Of a DNA stretch of 11,105 nucleotides, positions 6,686 through 11,105 are shown in pieces. Source of the DNA: Prevotellaceae bacterium (GTDB taxonomy: Bacteria; Bacteroidota; Bacteroidia; Bacteroidales; Bacteroidaceae). A model generated the notes under the pieces. It was not told the DNA's origin. It ran no database searches and saw only the letters and a program-made list of their open reading frames with translations. The stretch spans positions 1-11,105 of the forward strand of contig JAFLUV010000071.1 in assembly GCA_022508635.1 (NCBI GenBank), read 5' to 3'. The stretch's first letter is position 1, and each line of letters begins with the position of its first letter. The position numbers and the translations under genes were made by a program.

Positions 6686-9217
6686 ATGACATTATACTTC
6701 TCTGTAGAATACCGTACGGAGTGGGGACAAAATGTGGAGGTGGAACTCTGCTTCCTTTCAGCAGAGGGCAAGACACATCTGGAACGTATCCCGCTTGATA
6801 CGGAGGATGGTTACACCTGGAGGAAACGCTGCACCCTGCGTGCCTATACGAAACAGCTGAGCTATTCCTATATCATCACAAGGGCAAAGGACAGGGAGCA
6901 AAGCGCAGGCGATGCTCAATGGCAGGGGAACAACATACTGCGCCGTGAGTGGGATGCTGTGCCGCGCCTGTTTCCTGCTGACGATGCATGTACCTACTTC
7001 TTTGTCGACCATTGGCGCGATGTCTCGAACTCGTCACACTGCTATACAGATGCCTACATCGCTGCCACGGGACAAGGGCAGCTTCCTGCATGCACCATGG
7101 CTCTCTTCCCGCGTACCTGTCTCTTTCGCGTACAGGCACCACAGCTGTCTCCGGGCGAGAGGGTCGCATTGGTCGGTGACCAGCCTGCTTTGGGAAACTG
7201 GGACATACGGCGGGCTTTGCCTATGATACCTTCTGCCCGTCACGAATGGATCCTTTCCATCAGTGCCGACGGCTTGCGCCTTCCTTTCCAATATAAATAT
7301 GTTATCCTACCACCTGACGGGGAAGAGGAGACGGCCGACGTGAAGTGGGAGGAAGGTGACAACAGGCAGGCTCCTGACATGAATGCCCAGTGGCCGACGG
7401 TCAGTGGAGGATGGGTCGTGGCTCTTTCCGACGACGAGGTGCGAATCAGTGCTCCGCACTGGAAGGTGGCAGGCGTTGTCGTACCCCTCTTCTCGCTCCG
7501 GACGGAAGACAGTCAGGGGGTAGGGGATTTCGGCGACTTAAGAGAGATTGTCGACTGGGCTGTCCGGACGGGAATGCATGCCGTACAGCTCCTTCCCATT
7601 TACGACACTACGCAGACGCGCTCTGAGCTGGACAGCTATCCTTACAATGCCGTCAGCGTACATGCCTTGCATCCCATCTATGCAGACCTCAGACAGCTGC
7701 GCCTTTCTGACGAAACGGTGCTTGCATCCTTCCGCCAGCGTTGGCAGAAGCTGAATGCACTGCCTGCCCTGGATTATGTGGAGGTTATCCGACTGAAGGA
7801 GGCGTATCTCCACTGCTTCTATGAGGAGCAGCGTCGCAGCGTTAGCCAGAAGCCTGCCTACCGGGCTTTCCTTCGCGAGAATGCCGAGTGGCTGCAACCC
7901 TATTGTGTGTACTGTCATCTGCGCGACACCTATGGCACTGCCTCTTTCTCACGGTGGCCTAAGTTCGGGACGTACAATCGCAGTGCTGTCACAAGCTATG
8001 CAAGGCGTCATGCCGGCGAGGTGGGGTACTATGCTTTCGTGCAGTACGTCCTGCACCGCCAGCTTTCCGAGGCTGCCGACTATGCCCGCCGGCACAGGGT
8101 CTTCCTTAAGGGGGACTTGCCCATCGGCATCAGTCCCTGCAGCGTAGAGGCTTGGCAGGAGCCGCATCTCTTCCACATGGACATGTCGGCCGGTGCTCCG
8201 CCCGACGATTTCTCGCCGACGGGACAGAACTGGGGCTTCCCGACATACGACTGGGAACGTATGGCGGCCGACGATTACCTGTGGTGGCGGCAGAGGCTCG
8301 GCGGCATGTCGCGTTATTTCAGTGCCTATCGCATCGACCATATCCTGGGCTTCTTCCGCATCTGGCAGAGTCCCAAGGACAGTCCTACGGCAATGCTCGG
8401 ACAGTTCTCGCCGGCATTGCCCATGAGTGTCGGTGAGATAGAGTCCTATGGCCTGAGGTTCCATGAAGAGCTTTTCGTTCGTCACCATGCTTCTTCTGCA
8501 GAAGGGACGGGGGAGCGGCTTTATCATCCTCGCATTGGCGTGATAGGCGAAAGTGCCTGGCTGTCGCTGCCCAGACACGAGCAGGATGCTTTCATCCGCC
8601 TTTATGAGGACTTTTTCTTCCACCGGCACAATGACTTCTGGGCGGCGCAGGCCATGCGGAAGCTTCCGGCTCTTATTGGGGCCAGCAACATGCTGGTGTG
8701 CGGTGAGGACCTGGGAATGGTGCCTGCCTGTGTCGAGCCCGTGATGCGACAGCTGGGCATCCTGAGCCTTGAGATACAGACTATGCCGAAGGCGTATGGC
8801 GTGGCTTTCTCGCAGCTTCACTGCAATCCTTATCGCAGCGTTGCCACTATCTTCACGCACGACATGCCGACGCTCAGGCTCTGGTGGAAGGAGAATCCCG
8901 GGCGGACGAGGCTCTACTACAATACGGTGCTCGGGCGCGACGGTGCGGCTCCTGCGGAACCTGCCGGGTGGCTTTGCGAGGAGATTGTGGCGCGTCATCT
9001 CAATTCTCCGTCCATGCTTTGCCTTATCAGCCTTCAGGACTGGCTTTCGGTGGACGAGGGGCTGCGCAATCCTGATGCGGAGTCGGAGCGCATCAACGTG
9101 CCTGCCAATCCGAGGCACTATTGGCGCTATCGCATGCACCTGCCTGTTTCCGAGCTGATGGGTGCCGGGGAGTTCAACGAGCGACTGCGTACGCTCATTG
9201 TCCGTTCCGGCCGTTAG
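6686..9217 (+). CDS. malQ: 4-alpha-glucanotransferase (amylomaltase, GH77) with two N-terminal starch-binding domains
   Basis: An 843-residue cytoplasmic enzyme (no signal peptide) that transfers alpha-1,4-glucan segments between maltooligosaccharides, recycling them in glycogen/starch metabolism. Two CBM20-like regions come first: about residues 2-110 (FSVEYRTEWGQNVEVEL) and about 143-240 (FRVQAPQLSPGERVALVGDQ, PALGNWDIRRALPM). The GH77 domain starts near 262 (GVVVPLFSLRTEDSQGVGDF) and includes YPYNAVSVHALHPIYADL (318-335). Catalytic landmarks are present: nucleophile Asp551 in YRIDH, acid/base Glu674 in GEDLG, and Asp726 in FTHDMP. The region about 340-430 is an insertion relative to short bacterial MalQ. 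Double CBM20 plus interrupted GH77 is the DPE2-type layout known from plants and many Bacteroidetes. ATG 6686 is chosen over 6659 because the promoter -7 box ends at 6656. The last codons form the first copy of the downstream direct repeat. Confidence 0.92.
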   Translation: MTLYFSVEYRTEWGQNVEVELCFLSAEGKTHLERIPLDTEDGYTWRKRCTLRAYTKQLSYSYIITRAKDREQSAGDAQWQGNNILRREWDAVPRLFPADDACTYFFVDHWRDVSNSSHCYTDAYIAATGQGQLPACTMALFPRTCLFRVQAPQLSPGERVALVGDQPALGNWDIRRALPMIPSARHEWILSISADGLRLPFQYKYVILPPDGEEETADVKWEEGDNRQAPDMNAQWPTVSGGWVVALSDDEVRISAPHWKVAGVVVPLFSLRTEDSQGVGDFGDLREIVDWAVRTGMHAVQLLPIYDTTQTRSELDSYPYNAVSVHALHPIYADLRQLRLSDETVLASFRQRWQKLNALPALDYVEVIRLKEAYLHCFYEEQRRSVSQKPAYRAFLRENAEWLQPYCVYCHLRDTYGTASFSRWPKFGTYNRSAVTSYARRHAGEVGYYAFVQYVLHRQLSEAADYARRHRVFLKGDLPIGISPCSVEAWQEPHLFHMDMSAGAPPDDFSPTGQNWGFPTYDWERMAADDYLWWRQRLGGMSRYFSAYRIDHILGFFRIWQSPKDSPTAMLGQFSPALPMSVGEIESYGLRFHEELFVRHHASSAEGTGERLYHPRIGVIGESAWLSLPRHEQDAFIRLYEDFFFHRHNDFWAAQAMRKLPALIGASNMLVCGEDLGMVPACVEPVMRQLGILSLEIQTMPKAYGVAFSQLHCNPYRSVATIFTHDMPTLRLWWKENPGRTRLYYNTVLGRDGAAPAEPAGWLCEEIVARHLNSPSMLCLISLQDWLSVDEGLRNPDAESERINVPANPRHYWRYRMHLPVSELMGAGEFNERLRTLIVRSGR

Positions 9218-9359
9218 TGAGAAGTTATTGGGAGAAGGTTGTTGTCCGTTCCGGCCGTTAGTGAGAAGTTACGGGAAGAAGGTTGTCGTCCGTTCCGGCC
9301 GTTGCTAAGAAGTCTTTGTAACGTGGTTTTGTCAGGACGAAGGTTGTCGTCCGTTCCGG
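9198..9359. repeat. Direct repeats of 44 bp starting in the 3' end of malQ
   Basis: The word TCCGTTCCGG occurs at 9201, 9245, 9289 and 9350. Units 9198-9241 and 9242-9285 are both 44 bp and nearly identical; the third unit is stretched to 61 bp by extra sequence (about 9313-9332) and the fourth is cut short, with a possible fifth trace at 9393-9405. The first unit includes the last six sense codons and the stop codon of malQ, so the array looks like a tandem duplication of the gene's 3' end. Since 44 is not a multiple of 3 and each complete copy holds a TAG, it does not extend the protein. The 235 bp between malQ and mltG hold no gene I can support. Confidence 0.8.
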
Positions 9360-9452
9360 TGAGAACAGGGTGTTGCCGGGACGGATGCCTTTGTTGTCCG
9401 GTGAGCGGGGGCTGAATGTGCCGCGGGCTGTCTGATGCTTTGTGCCGCGGGA

Positions 9453-10466
9453 CTATCTGATGCCTCGTGCATTGAGGGCTTTCCTGTAGCGCCGTGCGTT
9501 GCGGTAGTGCTCGGAGAGCGTCGAGGCGAAGTTGTGCGTGCCGGAGAAGTCTTCCTTGGCGCACATGTAGAGGTAGTTGTGCTCGGCGTGGTTGAGCACG
9601 GCTTCCAGTCCTGCGATGCTTGCGATGCGGATGGGGCCTGGGGGCAGTCCTTTTATGCGGTAGGTGTTGTAGGGACTTTCTGTCTTGAGGTGGACGTTCA
9701 GGATGCGGCGCAGTGCGAAGTCTCCCGTGGCGTACTTGACGGTGGGGTCGGCTTGCAGCGGCATTCCCCGGCGGAGCCGGTTGAGGTAGAGGCCTGCGAT
9801 GATGGGTTTCTCGTCGTTGTTGGCGGTCTCTTCGTCTACGATGCTTGCGAGCGTGGCTACCTGTTCGCGGCTCAGTCCGCAGGCTTCGGCCTTGGCTTTC
9901 CGCTCGGCCGTCCAGAAGCGCTGGTTTTCTCGTTGCATGCGTTCTATGAGCTTTTCGACGGAGGTGTCCCAGTAGACTTCGTAGGTGTTGGGGATGAAGA
10001 GTGCGGGGATGGTTGCGGTGGTGTAGCCGTGGTCGGCGCAGAATGTGCTGTCGGTCAGTGCGGATGCTATCTCTGCCGAGTCGGCCATGAGGCTCTTGGA
10101 GAGTGCTGCGGCGAGCTTCGGCATGGTGCGCGATGTGGGGACGAGGAGCTTTGCGGGTTCCTGCATGCCGCTGCGGAGCTGCCGGTAGAGTGCGAGGCAT
10201 GTGGTGCCGGACTCTATGCGGTAGCGTCCGGTGCGCGGGCGGTAGGGCAGGAGCTTCGTGTAGAGGTTCCATCGCCAGCCGAGTGCGGACTTTGTCCTGA
10301 CGCTGTCGGGCGTGTCGTCGCGGTCGATGTATATGATGCGGCTTTCCTGGCCGTCTGCGGCGGTCACCTTTGCGGTGAGGAGCGAGCAGGCGAGGGCGGC
10401 GATGGCGGCCGTCAGTGCGAGCGTGCCTGCGAGGATGCTTATGGTCTTTTTATGTCGCTGTTGCAT
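9453..10466 (-). CDS. mltG: Endolytic murein transglycosylase MltG (YceG-like)
   Basis: A 337-residue inner-membrane lytic transglycosylase, which in E. coli cuts nascent peptidoglycan strands and terminates their elongation. A short basic N-terminus and one membrane helix (about residues 9-30) anchor it, with the rest in the periplasm. The YceG core is clear: ASIVDEETANNDEK (207-220) with Glu213 matching E. coli catalytic Glu218, then AGLYLNRLRRGMPLQADPTV (224-243), SPYNTYRIKGLPPGPI (264-279) and HNFASTLSEH near the end. The residue two before the catalytic Glu, Glu in E. coli, is Asp211 here. Length is close to the E. coli protein (340). It converges with malQ and has its own promoter upstream, divergent from the tRNA gene. 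Confidence 0.93.
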   Translation of the reverse strand: MQQRHKKTISILAGTLALTAAIAALACSLLTAKVTAADGQESRIIYIDRDDTPDSVRTKSALGWRWNLYTKLLPYRPRTGRYRIESGTTCLALYRQLRSGMQEPAKLLVPTSRTMPKLAAALSKSLMADSAEIASALTDSTFCADHGYTTATIPALFIPNTYEVYWDTSVEKLIERMQRENQRFWTAERKAKAEACGLSREQVATLASIVDEETANNDEKPIIAGLYLNRLRRGMPLQADPTVKYATGDFALRRILNVHLKTESPYNTYRIKGLPPGPIRIASIAGLEAVLNHAEHNYLYMCAKEDFSGTHNFASTLSEHYRNARRYRKALNARGIR

Positions 10467-10491
10467 GGTGTGTGCCTTGTCTTAGCGGGTG

Positions 10492-10521
10492 CAAAAGTAC
10501 ATAATTTCACAGGAATGGCAA
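10492..10521 (-). promoter_or_regulatory. Promoter of mltG
   Basis: On the minus strand, TTG (top CAA at 10519-10521), 19 bases, then TACTTTTG (top 10492-10499). The ATG at 10466 follows the -7 box by 25 bases, giving a leader of about 20 bases. Confidence 0.7.
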
Positions 10522-10539
10522 AAAAATGATTCGTGAATT

Positions 10540-10569
10540 TTGATTTTTGAATTATATGTCGTACCTTTG
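10540..10569 (+). promoter_or_regulatory. Promoter of the tRNA-Thr gene
   Basis: TTG at 10540-10542, 19 bases, then TACCTTTG at 10562-10569. Transcription would begin near 10575, leaving about 25 bases of 5' leader to be trimmed before the mature tRNA at 10602. Confidence 0.7.
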
Positions 10570-10601
10570 CACCGCAACTTTGGTGATTGACATTCTGGGA
10601 T

Positions 10602-10674
<73 letters not shown>

Positions 10675-10691
10675 CAGAGTACTTGATGGGC

Positions 10692-10735
10692 GAGAGAGGG
10701 GGTCTGTTCTATACGGATTCTCTCTCTCCATTTTA
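10692..10735 (+). terminator. Probable terminator of the tRNA-Thr transcript
   Basis: GAGAGAGGG at 10692-10700 can pair with CTCTCTCTC at 10720-10728 (9 pairs, one G-T) around a 19-base loop, followed by CATTTTAT. The T-run is short and interrupted, so this is a moderate match to an intrinsic terminator. Confidence 0.5.
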
Positions 10736-10750
10736 TGGGTATTCGTTCCG

Positions 10751-10959
10751 TCTTCTGTCTTGTTTCTGTAATTCTTTGTCCTGTTTCTGTAATTCTTTGT
10801 CCAGTTTCTGTAAGAACGAGCGTGCTGCTTTTCGTGAAGCTTCTGTCCAGTTTTTGTAATTCATTGTCCTGTTTCTGTAAGGACGAGCGTGCTGCTTTTC
10901 GCGGAACTTCTGTCCTGTTTCTGTAAATCTCTGTCCAGTTTTTGTAAGAACGACCAGAC
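10751..10959. repeat. Degenerate 21-bp tandem repeats with a 67-bp higher-order unit
   Basis: The core GTTTCTGTAA (or GTTTTTGTAA) starts at 10762, 10783, 10804, 10850, 10871, 10917 and 10938. Steps are 21, 21, 46, 21, 46, 21. The 46-base steps carry an extra segment containing GAACGAGCGTGCTGCTTTTC or close variants, so 21+46 = 67 bp repeats as a block. Because 21 is divisible by 3, several frames stay open by chance (heptad-like TETGQRI on the minus strand), but no start signal or gene is supported. Confidence 0.85.
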
Positions 10960-11102
10960 TTTGTTTGAAAAACAACCGGTCTGTGTTTGGAAAACAATCG
11001 GTGTTTGTTTGGGAAACAATCAGTAGTTGTTTAGAAAACAATCAGTAGTTGTTAGGGAAACAATCGGTAGTTGTTAGGGAAACAATCGGTAGTTGTTCGA
11101 AT
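10949..11102. repeat. Seven 22-bp tandem repeats with internal dyad symmetry
   Basis: Units begin at 10949, 10971, 10993, 11015, 11037, 11059 and 11081, exactly 22 bp apart. Each carries an AACAA-type half-site and, 7 bases further on, a TTGTT-type half-site, so neighbouring units form TTGTT-(5)-AACAA inverted repeats. The first unit is the most divergent and overlaps the end of the 21-bp array. The last unit decays at 11099-11102, and the window ends at 11105. No ORF can be maintained through a 22-bp period in a meaningful way. Confidence 0.9.
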
Positions 11103-11105
11103 TAC

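Noticed and set aside
9214..10529. Long open frames opposite and overlapping mltG (plus 9435-10529, minus 9214-10272)
   Set aside because: They are shadows produced by the GC-rich mltG codons; MltG carries full family motifs and the others have low-complexity His/Pro/Arg or Cys/Gly/Val composition.
10949..11102. CRISPR array
   Set aside because: The 22-bp units are contiguous with no unique spacers.

Overview
The window looks like chromosomal DNA of a member of the Bacteroidales (Prevotella/Bacteroides type). Three things point there. Promoters repeatedly match the Bacteroidetes form, an upstream TTG, 19-20 bases, then TAnnTTTG, and start codons mostly lack a Shine-Dalgarno sequence. The DPE2-type amylomaltase and the SGNH-SGNH-MBOAT cassette are also family types I associate with this phylum. 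Genus is not resolved from the sequence alone.

Layout. (1) 1-448: a mobile-element graveyard. The 3' end of an IS256-like (IS1249-type) transposase on the + strand carries an in-frame stop and a frameshift. It abuts the N-terminal stub of a tyrosine recombinase on the - strand, as if the IS had landed inside the integrase gene. (2) 587-5089, - strand: a tightly coupled three-gene operon of SGNH-fold protein, second SGNH-fold protein and MBOAT O-acyltransferase, with overlaps of 4 and 11 bases. It resembles the AlgI/AlgX and PatA/PatB logic for O-acylating a cell-envelope or exported polysaccharide. (3) 5202-6320, + strand: a LOG-family (nucleotide 5'-monophosphate nucleosidase-like) protein, divergent from the operon across a 112-bp promoter region. 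(4) 6321-6685: a 365-bp gap without a convincing gene, containing a strong hairpin, a promoter for the next gene and a well-spaced promoter-like signal pointing the other way, so possibly a small RNA. (5) 6686-9217, + strand: a 4-alpha-glucanotransferase with two N-terminal starch-binding regions followed by GH77. (6) 9198-9359: short direct repeats that begin inside the last codons of malQ. (7) 9453-10466, - strand: an MltG-type endolytic murein transglycosylase. (8) 10602-10674, + strand: tRNA-Thr(CGT) with its own promoter, divergent from mltG. (9) 10751-11105: a composite tandem-repeat tract, first 21-bp units and then seven 22-bp units with dyad symmetry, running to the window edge.

Functionally the window mixes envelope modification (O-acylation cassette, MltG) with cytoplasmic glucan metabolism (MalQ) and nucleotide turnover (LOG). 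Apart from the O-acylation operon, the genes seem to be independent single transcription units with their own promoters. The least explained parts are the two repeat tracts and the 365-bp gap.
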